Of a stretch of DNA of 46,132 nt, positions 17,013 to 26,974 are shown one piece after another. A model generated the notes under the pieces. The model was not told the DNA's origin and ran no database searches. It saw nothing but the letters and a program-made list of their open reading frames with translations. The stretch is from an uncultured Peptococcaceae bacterium (GTDB taxonomy: Bacteria > Bacillota > Peptococcia > Peptococcales > Peptococcaceae), in NCBI GenBank assembly GCA_949743265.1, contig CATJSX010000176.1, positions 1 to 46,132 of the forward strand, written 5' to 3'. The position numbers and the translations under genes are program-made. Position 1 is the first letter of the stretch, and each line of letters starts with the position of its first letter.

Positions 17013-18920
17013 ATGATTATTTTGCAGGGAAAAAATTTAAGCAAAGCATATATTACGACAACGATTTTTAACCATATTGATTTCTATATTCAAGAGGGCG
17101 AAAAAATTGGGTTGGTAGGACCCAACGGCGCCGGCAAATCGACCTTATTTCGTTGTATCACAGGAGAAGAAGCTTTTGATGAAGGTCAACTGATGTTTAC
17201 CTCGAAATGCAGCATGGGATATTTGGAACAGATGCCAGATTTTGCACAAGGGATAACTTTATTGGACGCAGTGTTGGAAATGTTTCGCGATGTGTTTGCT
17301 ATTCGAGATCAAATGGGGCGAATGGAACAGGCCATGGCTGAAGTAGAAGGCGACATGTTGGAAAAATTATTGGCGCAGTATGCTCAGATTACTCATCAAT
17401 ATGAAGAAGCTGACGGTTTTAGTTGCGAGAGCAAAGCCAAAGGCATCATTAAAGGGCTGGGATTTCGTGATGAAGATATGGCTAGAGAAGTTTTTTATTT
17501 TAGCGGCGGCGAGAAAACGCGGGTTTCGCTGGCGCGGCTGTTGGTGCGTGAACCGGATCTTTTATTATTGGACGAACCGACTAATCATCTTGATTTAGAG
17601 GCTTTGGAATGGCTGGAAAATTTTTTGCGCAATTACAAAGGAACGGTGCTGATTATTTCGCATGACCGTTATTTCTTGGATCAGATTGCTGGCGGCATTT
17701 TTGAATTGAATCACCAGACGTTAAAAATGTATAAAGGCAATTATACCCGCTATTTGCGCTTAAAAGCAGAACAGGAATTATCCCAAATGCGAGCATACGA
17801 AAAGCAACAGCAAGAAATTGCAGAAACAGAAGAATATATCCGCAAATATAAAGCTGGTATCAAATCTAAGCAGGCAAGAGGACGAATGAAACAGCTTTCA
17901 CGAGTCGAACGACTGGAAAATGTTAAAACGAACAAAAGTATGACGCTTAATTTTCAAGAGGTTTCCTCAAGCGGCGATGTGGTACTAGATGTGCAGAATT
18001 TAAGCATGGCTTTTACAGATAAGCAGTTGTTTGCCGGATTAAATTTAACAATTTATAAGGGAGAGAAAGTCGGACTTATCGGCGGCAACGGCGTTGGCAA
18101 GTCAACGATTTTGAAGCTGATTACTGGTGAATTAACGGCGGAAAACGGCGTTATTAAGCTAGGCTCTCGTGTTAAAGTTGCTTATTACGACCAAGAGCAT
18201 CGTCAATTAGATCCAGAAAAAACGATTATTGACGAAATCGTTTACGGCTATGAGGTGACACTGGGTGAAGCCAGAGATTTGCTGGCGCAGGTTTTGTTTT
18301 TTGGCGAGGAAGTCAACAAGAAAATCGGCGATTTAAGTGGAGGCGAGAAAGCACGAGTAGCACTGCTAAAAATTATTTTGGACGAACCTAATTTGCTATT
18401 GATGGACGAACCCAGCAATCACTTGGATATCACGTCTAAAGAAATTGTTGAAGATTTTTTGCAAGAATTTCCCGGTACGGTCTTGATGGTGTCTCATGAC
18501 CGATATTTGTTAGATGCGGTTACGAGTCGAATTCTGGTGTTAGAGAATGGTTGTCTCAGCAATTATTTGGGTAATTATTCTTATTATAAGCAGAAAAAAA
18601 TGGATTTAGAGCGTCTGGCGCGAGAAAAAGCCGAAACTGAAACAGTCAAAAAGAAAGCGCCAATAGCCAAAGGACAAACGACCGATAAACCGAAAATCAA
18701 TAAGTCAAAGGTGAAAAAGGAAATAGAAACTTTGGAAGCGCAAATCGAAGCGGCAGAAGATAGAATGGCGTTTCTTTCCGAACAGCTGGCTATCGGTGAA
18801 AACTATCAAGATGAAGAAAAAAGTCGTCAACTGGTAGGCGAATTTAATCAGCTAGAAGAAGAAGTTCCTCAATTATACAATAAATGGGAAGAATTGAACC
18901 ATCTTTTAGAGGAAAATTAA
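17013..18920 (+). CDS. ABC-F family ATPase acting on the ribosome
   Basis: A 635-residue protein with two ATPase domains and no membrane segment. Domain 1 has GPNGAGKST, FSGGEKTR and LLLLDEPTNHLD. Domain 2 has GGNGVGKST, LSGGEKAR and LLLMDEPSNHLD. The P-site-tRNA-interaction linker lies between, rich in Lys, Arg and Glu. A C-terminal charged coiled coil (about 550-635) resembles the Uup/YdiF type. The ATG at 17013 follows AAAGGAG. ABC-F proteins of this type relieve stalled or drug-bound ribosomes. It leads a tight operon with the NIF3-like, U32 and MutS2 genes (gaps of 12, 10 and 22 bases), consistent with a ribosome-care role. Confidence 0.95.
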   Translation: MIILQGKNLSKAYITTTIFNHIDFYIQEGEKIGLVGPNGAGKSTLFRCITGEEAFDEGQLMFTSKCSMGYLEQMPDFAQGITLLDAVLEMFRDVFAIRDQMGRMEQAMAEVEGDMLEKLLAQYAQITHQYEEADGFSCESKAKGIIKGLGFRDEDMAREVFYFSGGEKTRVSLARLLVREPDLLLLDEPTNHLDLEALEWLENFLRNYKGTVLIISHDRYFLDQIAGGIFELNHQTLKMYKGNYTRYLRLKAEQELSQMRAYEKQQQEIAETEEYIRKYKAGIKSKQARGRMKQLSRVERLENVKTNKSMTLNFQEVSSSGDVVLDVQNLSMAFTDKQLFAGLNLTIYKGEKVGLIGGNGVGKSTILKLITGELTAENGVIKLGSRVKVAYYDQEHRQLDPEKTIIDEIVYGYEVTLGEARDLLAQVLFFGEEVNKKIGDLSGGEKARVALLKIILDEPNLLLMDEPSNHLDITSKEIVEDFLQEFPGTVLMVSHDRYLLDAVTSRILVLENGCLSNYLGNYSYYKQKKMDLERLAREKAETETVKKKAPIAKGQTTDKPKINKSKVKKEIETLEAQIEAAEDRMAFLSEQLAIGENYQDEEKSRQLVGEFNQLEEEVPQLYNKWEELNHLLEEN

Positions 18921-18932
18921 GGAGGAAAAAGC

Positions 18933-19889
18933 ATGACTTTAAAATTAAAAGAAATTTATCAAAAATTGCTCACGCAAGGCATAGCCAAGGATCCACGCGG
19001 TGTTGAAGGTGTGTCGCGATATTTACAGGAACAAAAGAAAATTTGGGAAGAATTAAAAGAAAAAGAGAAGCCTTATTTTGATGAGGATCGTTTGTTCAAT
19101 CCTTACAGCGATAGTCGTATTCTTTACGGTGACGGTGAGCAAAGAATTAAGACTATTCTTTGCGGCATTGATGTCGAAACGCAGGATTTGCTTTTGGCTG
19201 ATCGTTTACGCGATAAAGGGGAAAAGATTGATTTAGTTTTGACACACCACCCCGAAGGCAAAGCGTTAGTAGCACTTGGTGGTGTGATGGCAATCCAAGA
19301 AGATATATTAGCTGATAGCGGTGTGCCTATCGCGCAAGCGCAAGGATTGATGGCACCTAGAACGGCAGAAATCAGGCGGGCTTTTTTGCCCGATAATGTG
19401 CAGAGAACCATTGACGCTGCTCGTTTATTAGCCTTGCCGCTGATGTGTATGCATACGCCAGCGGATAATCAAGTACAGAAATTTTTGGAGACGCTAATGG
19501 CAGAAAACATGCCGCAGACAGTAGGGGAAGTAGTGGATTTGCTCAAAGATATTCCTGAATATCAATCAGCTATGGCAATAGGTGCAGGTCCAGTTATTGT
19601 TTCTGGTGAAGAAAAACGTCGCTGCGGCAAAATTTTGGTAGAAATGACTGGCGGTACCAGCGGACCGGAAACGCTATATGAAAAATTAGCACAGGCAGGC
19701 ATTGGAACTATCATTTGTATGCATATCAGTGAAAATCACCGCAAAGAAGCTGAAAAACATCATCTTAACGTCATTATTGCTGGTCATATTGCTAGTGATT
19801 CGCTAGGTATGAATTTGCTTCTGGATACGTTAAAAAAAGATGGAATCAAAACGATTCCATTTTCAGGTCTGTATCGCATAGAACGATAG
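18933..19889 (+). CDS. NIF3-like (NGG1p-interacting factor 3) family protein
   Basis: A 318-residue protein. It carries two family signatures: LTHHPEG at about residue 102, where paired histidines bind metal, and AGHIASDSLGMN near residue 285, matching the family's GHxxSE-like metal-site motif. The first 60 residues are a lysine/glutamate-rich helical extension. Family members are di-metal proteins linked to GTP cyclohydrolase-like or nucleotide/thiol chemistry, with no firm reaction known. It sits between ABC-F and U32 genes with a strong AAGGAGG site. Confidence 0.8.
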   Translation: MTLKLKEIYQKLLTQGIAKDPRGVEGVSRYLQEQKKIWEELKEKEKPYFDEDRLFNPYSDSRILYGDGEQRIKTILCGIDVETQDLLLADRLRDKGEKIDLVLTHHPEGKALVALGGVMAIQEDILADSGVPIAQAQGLMAPRTAEIRRAFLPDNVQRTIDAARLLALPLMCMHTPADNQVQKFLETLMAENMPQTVGEVVDLLKDIPEYQSAMAIGAGPVIVSGEEKRRCGKILVEMTGGTSGPETLYEKLAQAGIGTIICMHISENHRKEAEKHHLNVIIAGHIASDSLGMNLLLDTLKKDGIKTIPFSGLYRIER

Positions 19890-19899
19890 GAGATAGCCG

Positions 19900-22407
19900 A
19901 TGAACAAAATTGAATTATTAGCCCCAGCGGGTAATTTGGAAGCGTTGAAAGCAGCGGTAGAAAATGGCGCTGACGCGGTCTATGTTGGCGGTGAGCGTTT
20001 CAGCGCACGACAGAATGCCGATAATTTCAATCATGACGATCTGCTGCAAGGATTAAGCTACGCTCATGATCGACAAGTGAAAGTTTATGGCGCTGTTAAC
20101 ACGCTGATTCATAATCGGGAAGTTGATCAGCTACTTCATGATGTGTATGATTTAGCATCAGCCGGTATTGACGGCGTCATTGTTCAGGATTTAGGTATTG
20201 CGCATTTATTACACGAAACGATGCCTGATTTAAGGCTGCATGGCAGTACTCAGATGATGGTACATAATAGTGCTGGTGTGCGCTATTTGCAGCAAATGGG
20301 CATTAAGCGAGCCGTTTTGGCGAGAGAAACGTCATTGGAAGCTATTCAAACCATCATTAGCGAAAATTTGATGGAAATTGAAACTTTTGTTCATGGGGCG
20401 CTGTGTGTCGCTTATTCTGGTGCGTGTTTATTAAGCAGTATGATTGGCGGTCGTAGCGGCAATCGTGGGCAATGCGCTCAGCCTTGTCGATTAAATTATC
20501 AGTTAGTGGATAAGCAAGGGCAAAATCTTCGCTATGATGTCGGCGGCAGTCATTTGCTTAGTACCAGAGATTTGTCGATGCTATCCCATTTGCCAGCGCT
20601 TATTGATAGCGGCATTGCGTCGCTGAAAATTGAAGGGCGTATGAAACGACCAGAATATGTTGCCATTGTAGTAAAACAGTATCGTCAGACCATTGATCAA
20701 TATTATCGAACAGGGCAGCTGACGGTTACAGCAAAAAGTGAGCATGAATTAAAACAAATTTTTAACCGAGATTTCACTACAGGTTATTATTTTGGTAATC
20801 AAGGCAAAGAATTGATGAGCTACAGCCGACCGAATAATCGTGGTCTTTCTTTGGGAAAAATTATAGATAGCGACCGGCGATGGTTGACGATTCAGTTGGC
20901 AGAAGAAATGTCCATAGACGACGGTTATTTGATTTTGGACGGTGACGAAGAGATTGCTGGCAAAGTCAGAGAATTGCGGGATAAAGACGGCTATTTGCTG
21001 GAGAGCGGGCATAAAGGGCAAATTGTCCGTTTGCTGGCGGCTGGAACCGTTGAACGCCCGCGGGAAATTTATAAAACCAGCGACAATCGTTTACTGCAAG
21101 CGGCGCAAGCCACTTATCGTCGCCCGTCAACTATTGGTCAACGAGCAGTCGATTTTAAGATTACAGCAAAATTAGGACAGCTTTTATTTTTGGAAGGAAA
21201 GAGCGGTCAATATACAGCCGCTGCCTCAAGCGATTATGTAGTAGAAACGGCGCAAAAACATCCCAGTGATGAGGAAAGTATCATAAAACAGCTGGATCGG
21301 TTAGGCAATACGCCTTTTATTTTGGGTGAAACGTCGGTTGTTTTGGACGAAGGCGTTATGGTGCCGGCTAGCGAACTTAATAAGCTGCGCCGAACAGTAA
21401 TTGAAGCGCTAATGTCGCAGGAAGACAAGCCAATAGTGACATTGGAAGAATTTGAAGAAACGGCATATGAATTTTTGAGCCATATTCCACCCAAAATGGA
21501 AGGTTATGGCGCTCATTTACTTTCGGTAGCGGTAAGCGATGGGCTGGCAGCAGAGGCAGCACTGGCGAACGGAGCGGATATTATTATTTTAAATATCAAT
21601 ACTTTGCGTGGCAAAACGCCATTGAGCGAACAAGACATACAGCAGTTAGTAGAAGCTGCGCATATCAAAAACAAACGCCTTTATGTTGCGCCGCCAATGA
21701 TTGCTCATGAAGGACAAACAGAAAATATCAAACGATGGCTGCAAACAGCAAAAGAAGCCAAAGCAGATGGTATTATGGCAGGCAATATAGGTATTTTTCA
21801 ACTGGCGAAAGAAGCAGGGTGGCTCAATATTTGCGCCGATTACACCATGAATATTTTTAACGATTTAACCATTAAGCAGTTAATTGGCGAAGAAGCAGTA
21901 CAAGTTACTTTATCGCCAGAATTGAATTTAAGACAAATTGATGATTTTTCATTTATCGGTAATGTGCCTGTTGAAGTGATTGTGCATGGCAATTTTCCGT
22001 TAATGATTAGCGAACAATGTGTTTGCGGTTCAGTACTTGGCGATCGTAGCAGTAAAAATAAATGTACAATGCCTTGTCAAAAAGGACATTATGGACTAAA
22101 AGACCGTATGGGCATGATTTTTCCTTTGGAAATGGATAACCAATGCCGCATGTATGTCTATAATAGCAAAGGATTAAATTTGTATAAGCGATTGAATGAC
22201 CTTTTAAACAGCGGCGTCGACGTCATTCGTTTGGAAGCCAAGGAACGGGAGGCGGACTATGTGGGCGCTGTTACTGCCATTTATCGCGCTGCGCTTGATG
22301 CGTATAAAACCTCTGGTGAGGTAATATTTGATGAAGAAATAGCAGCCGCTTTGGAGGCGAAGGAAGCGCAAGGCAGTACGTATGGTCATTATTTTCGCGG
22401 AGTATAG
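19900..22407 (+). CDS. U32 peptidase family protein (RlhA/TrhP-like RNA hydroxylation factor)
   Basis: An 835-residue long-form U32 protein. The N-terminal domain has the family core ADAVYVGGERFSAR and the cysteine-bearing block HGALCVAYSGACLLSS...RGQCAQPCR, whose cysteines are needed for iron-sulfur binding in homologues. The middle region corresponds to the DUF3656 insert. A second, diverged TIM-barrel half has CVCGS and CTMPCQ. Characterised relatives hydroxylate a cytidine in 23S rRNA (RlhA) or wobble uridine in tRNA (TrhP) from prephenate; which applies here is not decidable. It lies in the operon with ABC-F and MutS2. Confidence 0.9.
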   Translation: MNKIELLAPAGNLEALKAAVENGADAVYVGGERFSARQNADNFNHDDLLQGLSYAHDRQVKVYGAVNTLIHNREVDQLLHDVYDLASAGIDGVIVQDLGIAHLLHETMPDLRLHGSTQMMVHNSAGVRYLQQMGIKRAVLARETSLEAIQTIISENLMEIETFVHGALCVAYSGACLLSSMIGGRSGNRGQCAQPCRLNYQLVDKQGQNLRYDVGGSHLLSTRDLSMLSHLPALIDSGIASLKIEGRMKRPEYVAIVVKQYRQTIDQYYRTGQLTVTAKSEHELKQIFNRDFTTGYYFGNQGKELMSYSRPNNRGLSLGKIIDSDRRWLTIQLAEEMSIDDGYLILDGDEEIAGKVRELRDKDGYLLESGHKGQIVRLLAAGTVERPREIYKTSDNRLLQAAQATYRRPSTIGQRAVDFKITAKLGQLLFLEGKSGQYTAAASSDYVVETAQKHPSDEESIIKQLDRLGNTPFILGETSVVLDEGVMVPASELNKLRRTVIEALMSQEDKPIVTLEEFEETAYEFLSHIPPKMEGYGAHLLSVAVSDGLAAEAALANGADIIILNINTLRGKTPLSEQDIQQLVEAAHIKNKRLYVAPPMIAHEGQTENIKRWLQTAKEAKADGIMAGNIGIFQLAKEAGWLNICADYTMNIFNDLTIKQLIGEEAVQVTLSPELNLRQIDDFSFIGNVPVEVIVHGNFPLMISEQCVCGSVLGDRSSKNKCTMPCQKGHYGLKDRMGMIFPLEMDNQCRMYVYNSKGLNLYKRLNDLLNSGVDVIRLEAKEREADYVGAVTAIYRAALDAYKTSGEVIFDEEIAAALEAKEAQGSTYGHYFRGV

Positions 22408-22429
22408 TTAATATAAGCAGGAGAGAATA

Positions 22430-24796
22430 ATGAATCAAATAACTTTAAAAAAATTAGAATATGAAAAAATTACCGCAATGCTTGTCAACGAGTGCAGTTC
22501 CAGTTTAGGCAGAGCTAAAGCGGAAAAACTAGCACCCATTGACGATGAAGAACAAATTAGCCTCTGGCAGCAGGAAACGACAGAAGGTGTGACGCTGCGT
22601 CGTTTTGAACCGAATATTCCTTTGGGCGGCATTGTCGATATTTCTCGGCAGCTGCGCAAAATTGAAGTGGGCGGTATGTTGGAGCCGGAAGAATTTTTGC
22701 AGCTCTTAGACGTTTTAGGCGCGGCGAAAAAATTGAATCATTTTTTGGTTCAGCGCAAAAAGACTTACGAATTGCCCCGATTGGAATGGTGGGGCAGCCA
22801 GCTGACGCCTTTTCCTCAGTTGGAAGCCGCTATTGATGATGTCATTTCACCAGAAGCGGCCGTCAGGGATACTGCTTCTAATGAACTTTACAGCGTACGA
22901 CGCAAAATTGCGACATTACGCAATCGTATCAAAGAAAAATTAGAACATATCGTGCGTTCGGATAGCAGTAAATATTTGCAGGACGCTATCATCACCATTC
23001 GCGGTGATCGCTATGTAGTGCCGGTTAAGCAGGAGTATCGCAGTCAGATTCCCGGCATTGTTCATGATCAGTCCGCTAGTGGCGCGACACTTTATGTTGA
23101 GCCTATGAGCGTGGTAGAAATCAACAACGATTTGCGTAAAGCCTACAGCAAAGAACGAGATGAAGTCGTCAAAGTGTTGACCCAATTAAGCGGAGAAATT
23201 GCGCCTTTCGTTGAGGCGTTGCAATATAATTTAGAAGTTTTGGCACAACTCGATTTTATTTTTGCCAAAGCGCGTTTGAGCGAAAAAATGAACGGTATAG
23301 CGCCAGAATTGCTCAAAAAAGAAACGAAACTGACTATCAATAAAGGACGACATCCGTTGATTGCTAAAGAAAATGCCGTGCCATTAAGCATTACGTTAGG
23401 TAACGATTTTGACGCGGTTATTATTACTGGTCCCAATACTGGCGGTAAAACAGTGACGCTGAAAACAGTGGGTTTGTTTGTGTTGATGCATCAATCAGGA
23501 CTACATATTCCTGCTGATACTGGTAGCAGTATGGGAATTTTTCATGGTGTTTTTGCTGATATTGGCGATGAACAAAGTATAGAACAATCATTAAGTACTT
23601 TTTCCTCCCATATGACCAATATTGTAACGATTGTTGAACAGGTTGATCGTCGTTCGCTGGTTTTGCTGGATGAATTAGGCGCCGGTACGGATCCTTCTGA
23701 GGGAGCAGCTTTGGCTATCGCCATTTTAGATGATATTTTGAAAAAAGGGGCGAAAATTATTGCCACGACACATTACAGTGAACTGAAAACGTATGCTTAT
23801 CAAGAGGAAAATGTGCAGAATGCCAGCGTAGAATTTGATATTGAAACGCTGCGTCCTACGTATCGCTTATTGATGGGCGTTCCCGGTAAAAGCAATGCGT
23901 TTGAGATTGCTGCCAAATTAGGCGTTGCACCTAAGATTATTACCAATGCCCGCGCTTTGATTTCCCAAGAACAGAATGATGTGGCTGATTTGATTCAGTC
24001 GCTGGAAAATAGTAATTTGACGGCGCAACGGCAGCAGGTAGAAGCGGAGCGCAAACTGCGAGAGGCCGAAGAACAGCTGCGTGATTTGGAAAAAGAACGA
24101 GCAGCGTTAATCGAAGCTACCGACAAGATTAAGCGGCGTGCTGAAGACGAAGCCTTGACGATTGTGCGTCAAGCACAGCAAGAAAGCGATGAAATATTGA
24201 AAGAGTTGCGCAAAATACAGCATACCGAAGCAGCAAGAGCTCATAATAATGCCATGACACTGAAAAAAGAATTAGATGCTAAAGAAGATAAATTAGCTGC
24301 CCATGTGCTTAAAGGACCAAAAGTTGTCATCAATCAGGTGAAAACCGTTTCTATCGGTCAAGATGTGTTTATTCCTAAATTTAACCAAAACGGCAGTGTT
24401 TTGACTAAGCCTAACGGACAAGGAGATTTGCAAGTACAAGTAGGAATTATGAAAGTGACTGTTAACTTAAAAGAATTGCAAATCGTGGAGAAAAAAGAGA
24501 ATAAAAAAATTTCTGGTTCCAGCAAATTGGTAAATCATAAAACGGCTGTTATCAAAAATGAAATAGACTTACGCGGACTTACCGTTGACGAAGCGCTGGA
24601 TTTGGTGGATAAATATTTAGACGATGCTTATCTCAGCAGTTTGGCGCAAGTGAATATCATTCACGGCAAAGGCACTGGTGTTTTGCGCAGCGCTGTTCGT
24701 GAAATGCTCAAACATCATCCCCATGTTAAAAGCGCACGTCTGGGCGGTTTTAATGAAGGCGGCGATGGCGTAACGATAGCGGAATTGAAAAAATAG
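22430..24796 (+). CDS. mutS2: MutS2 ATPase/endonuclease
   Basis: A 788-residue MutS2 of normal family length. The ATPase core has Walker A GPNTGGKTVTLK at about 334-345 and Walker B LVLLDELGAGTDPSEGAA. A long charged coiled coil (about 515-620) is followed by a KOW-like segment. The C-terminal Smr domain (about 715-788) carries LRGLTVDEA and the catalytic-type HGKGTGVLR. There is no MutS mismatch-recognition domain. MutS2 splits collided ribosomes (RqcU in Bacillus) and suppresses recombination in some bacteria. It is the last gene of the ABC-F operon and is followed by a terminator. Confidence 0.97.
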   Translation: MNQITLKKLEYEKITAMLVNECSSSLGRAKAEKLAPIDDEEQISLWQQETTEGVTLRRFEPNIPLGGIVDISRQLRKIEVGGMLEPEEFLQLLDVLGAAKKLNHFLVQRKKTYELPRLEWWGSQLTPFPQLEAAIDDVISPEAAVRDTASNELYSVRRKIATLRNRIKEKLEHIVRSDSSKYLQDAIITIRGDRYVVPVKQEYRSQIPGIVHDQSASGATLYVEPMSVVEINNDLRKAYSKERDEVVKVLTQLSGEIAPFVEALQYNLEVLAQLDFIFAKARLSEKMNGIAPELLKKETKLTINKGRHPLIAKENAVPLSITLGNDFDAVIITGPNTGGKTVTLKTVGLFVLMHQSGLHIPADTGSSMGIFHGVFADIGDEQSIEQSLSTFSSHMTNIVTIVEQVDRRSLVLLDELGAGTDPSEGAALAIAILDDILKKGAKIIATTHYSELKTYAYQEENVQNASVEFDIETLRPTYRLLMGVPGKSNAFEIAAKLGVAPKIITNARALISQEQNDVADLIQSLENSNLTAQRQQVEAERKLREAEEQLRDLEKERAALIEATDKIKRRAEDEALTIVRQAQQESDEILKELRKIQHTEAARAHNNAMTLKKELDAKEDKLAAHVLKGPKVVINQVKTVSIGQDVFIPKFNQNGSVLTKPNGQGDLQVQVGIMKVTVNLKELQIVEKKENKKISGSSKLVNHKTAVIKNEIDLRGLTVDEALDLVDKYLDDAYLSSLAQVNIIHGKGTGVLRSAVREMLKHHPHVKSARLGGFNEGGDGVTIAELKK

Positions 24797-24807
24797 CGCA
24801 AGCCAGT

Positions 24808-24861
24808 CAATTACCAGCAGTAAGAAATCATCAACGCGTTTTCTTGCTGCTGGTTGATTTT
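24808..24861 (+). terminator. Terminator of the ABC-F/NIF3/U32/mutS2 operon
   Basis: CCAGCAGTAAGAAA (24814-24827) pairs with TTTCTTGCTGCTGG (24840-24853); flanking TCAA/TTGA extends it past a bulge. GATTTTG follows. Confidence 0.7.
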
Positions 24862-24916
24862 GATGACGCAAAACCACCAATTGACAAAAAATTTTCGTCA
24901 AAGATGATCGATCCTG

Positions 24917-24925
24917 TGCTATAAT
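24917..24925 (+). promoter_or_regulatory. Extended -10 promoter of the lipoprotein/two-component operon
   Basis: TGCTATAAT: a perfect TATAAT (24920-24925) with the TG extension. No good -35 box lies 17 bases upstream. A TTGACA at about 24881 is too far away. Confidence 0.5.
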
Positions 24926-24963
24926 AACATTAGCAATAATCAGCAGCTTGGGGAGGTTTTTTT

Positions 24964-26271
24964 ATGCAAAAAAAATGGTTGCTGTTTTTGATGGTAATGA
25001 TATTTTGCGTTGGCTGTCAATTTGAACTGCCAACACCAGAAAGTTTGATTGTCTCGCCAAAGACCAATGAAGATAAGAATAATCAGAAACAAATCATTAC
25101 TGGATTTTTGATGAACGATGAATCTTTGACGGTACCTACAGGAATGGATAACGCGGCAGCGTATATGAGCATAGATATTGACGATGATCGCAAAGAGGAA
25201 TTAGTAGCTTTTTATCGCAATACCGAGAAAAATTTTGAGCATGGTTTTATGATTTTGACTCAGGATAGCGACGATCAATGGCATATCATGCAGAAAAAAA
25301 CGGAAATTGGCGTAGGCATTGATTATTTTGAGATTACAGATCTTAATAACGACGGTCGTTTAGAAGTTCTTTTTGGCTTAAAAAGCGGCGATTTGAAATC
25401 GCTTTACTGTTATGAATTAGCGGAAGACACTTTAACGGATTTAGGACGTATACAGTATGAATCTATATTATTGACTAGCGACGACGGTGCCAGTCGGCAG
25501 ATTGTGACGGCGGTCAATGACGTCAGCGATATGAACGGTGGTAGTCAAATCAATATTTATGATTTAATGGGTCATCAGTTTATTTGTGTTTATGAACAAG
25601 TTTTTGACGGCTACTGTAAAAGCATAACTTATGGACAAATCAGCCAATCACAGCAAGGTTTCGGTTTGGCAATGCTCCATAGTCAGTTTTTATCTGTTGT
25701 TCTTCTGGCAGAGGAAGAAACAGGCTATCGAATTATTTTGGAACAGCCGCTAGCTTTTGATTATAATACATTACAGGATACAGAGATATTTTCTGATATC
25801 AATCAGGACGGTATTTTGGAAGTTTGCTATTTGATACCGCCAGAAGATAATAACGGTTTGCATGAAGTGGATGATTATTTAAAAGTTTGGTATCAGTGGA
25901 GCGATCCCATAGGACTTTTACCCATGCAGGCGATTATCAGCAATAAAGGCGCTGGTTATGACTTTGTATTGCCTATTGCATGGTTGGAAGGAATTCGTTA
26001 TGCTTTCCGAACGGAAAGCGGTATGGAATGGGTTGATTTTTCCGTAGAAAACGAAGATTTTTCGGTTACTATGCTTTTTTCTCTGTTAGTGATGGATCAG
26101 TATTCATGGCAACAAAATGAATCGTTAAAAAATGCTAACATGGTTGTTTTAGGCAATAATCCTGTCAGCGATAAAGTCTACTTAGCGCTTTTGCAGGATA
26201 ATCTGCCAATAGAAATGGATATTACAGAAGGGCGTTTAATCAGCTGTTTGAGAATAAACGGAGGGAAGTAG
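24964..26271 (+). CDS. Lipoprotein with VCBS/FG-GAP-like Asp-rich repeats
   Basis: A 435-residue lipoprotein; the signal sequence ends FCVGC with Cys18 lipidated. Three short Asp-rich loops, DIDDDRKEELV, DLNNDGRLEVLF and DINQDGILEVCY, resemble the calcium-binding turns of FG-GAP/VCBS beta-propeller repeats. It is separated by one base from the response regulator gene, so it belongs to the two-component operon. It could be an extracytoplasmic partner or sensor for that system, or an output of it; the sequence does not say which. Confidence 0.82.
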   Translation: MQKKWLLFLMVMIFCVGCQFELPTPESLIVSPKTNEDKNNQKQIITGFLMNDESLTVPTGMDNAAAYMSIDIDDDRKEELVAFYRNTEKNFEHGFMILTQDSDDQWHIMQKKTEIGVGIDYFEITDLNNDGRLEVLFGLKSGDLKSLYCYELAEDTLTDLGRIQYESILLTSDDGASRQIVTAVNDVSDMNGGSQINIYDLMGHQFICVYEQVFDGYCKSITYGQISQSQQGFGLAMLHSQFLSVVLLAEEETGYRIILEQPLAFDYNTLQDTEIFSDINQDGILEVCYLIPPEDNNGLHEVDDYLKVWYQWSDPIGLLPMQAIISNKGAGYDFVLPIAWLEGIRYAFRTESGMEWVDFSVENEDFSVTMLFSLLVMDQYSWQQNESLKNANMVVLGNNPVSDKVYLALLQDNLPIEMDITEGRLISCLRINGGK

Positions 26272-26272
26272 A

Positions 26273-26971
26273 ATGGCAAAAATTCTTGTAGTAGAAGATG
26301 AGGAAGCGATTCGCAGCTTTATTAAGATCAATCTGAAGCGACATAATTTTGAAATTATTGAAGCTGCCAGCGGCGAAGAAGCGTTGGAAAAAATAGATGA
26401 TACTGTCGACGTGGCTTTACTGGACGTCATGCTGCCAGGTATAGACGGTTTTGAAGTTTGTAAAACTATTCGACAGCAATATAGCGGTATGGGTATTATT
26501 ATGCTCACTGCCAAAGGACAAGAACAAAATAAAATTGAAGGCTTGGAGCTGGGTGCTGACGATTATATGGTCAAACCTTTTAGCCCCAAAGAATTGATGG
26601 CGCGTATCAATGCGTTGCTGCGACGAATTAGTGTTGTGCAAGAACGGAAAGAGGAAAACGACAAGCATATTACTTCTGGTATTTTTACTATCATGCAGGA
26701 TGAGCGCAAGCTGCTCAAAAAAGGCGTTGAAATCGAGCTGACACCCATTGAATTCGCTTTAGTTAAATACTTTATGGAAAACGCTAATAAAGCTATTCAC
26801 CGCGATGAAATCTTAAATAACGTTTGGGGCTATAATTATGTCGGAGATTTTAAAATAGTCGACGTCAATATTCGCCGCATTCGCCAAAAAATTGAAGATG
26901 ATCCGTCCAATCCCCGCTATATTGAAAAAGTCTGGGGATATGGCTATCGCTGGTGGGGAGGCGAAGATTAA
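26273..26971 (+). CDS. OmpR/PhoB-family response regulator
   Basis: A 232-residue regulator. The receiver domain (1-115) has the acidic pocket VEDEE, phospho-acceptor Asp51 in LLDVMLPG, and the conserved Lys in MVKPFSP. The winged-helix DNA-binding domain (about 135-230) contains ELTPIEFALVKYF, NNVWGYNYVGD and VDVNIRRIRQKIEDDP. The kinase gene follows three bases after its stop, so the pair is cognate. The regulated genes are unknown and probably include this operon. Confidence 0.96.
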   Translation: MAKILVVEDEEAIRSFIKINLKRHNFEIIEAASGEEALEKIDDTVDVALLDVMLPGIDGFEVCKTIRQQYSGMGIIMLTAKGQEQNKIEGLELGADDYMVKPFSPKELMARINALLRRISVVQERKEENDKHITSGIFTIMQDERKLLKKGVEIELTPIEFALVKYFMENANKAIHRDEILNNVWGYNYVGDFKIVDVNIRRIRQKIEDDPSNPRYIEKVWGYGYRWWGGED

Positions 26972-26974
26972 GCC

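Noticed and set aside
24881-24925. TTGACA at about 24881 as the -35 of the lipoprotein operon
   Set aside because: The spacer to TATAAT is 33 bases. The extended -10 explains the promoter better.
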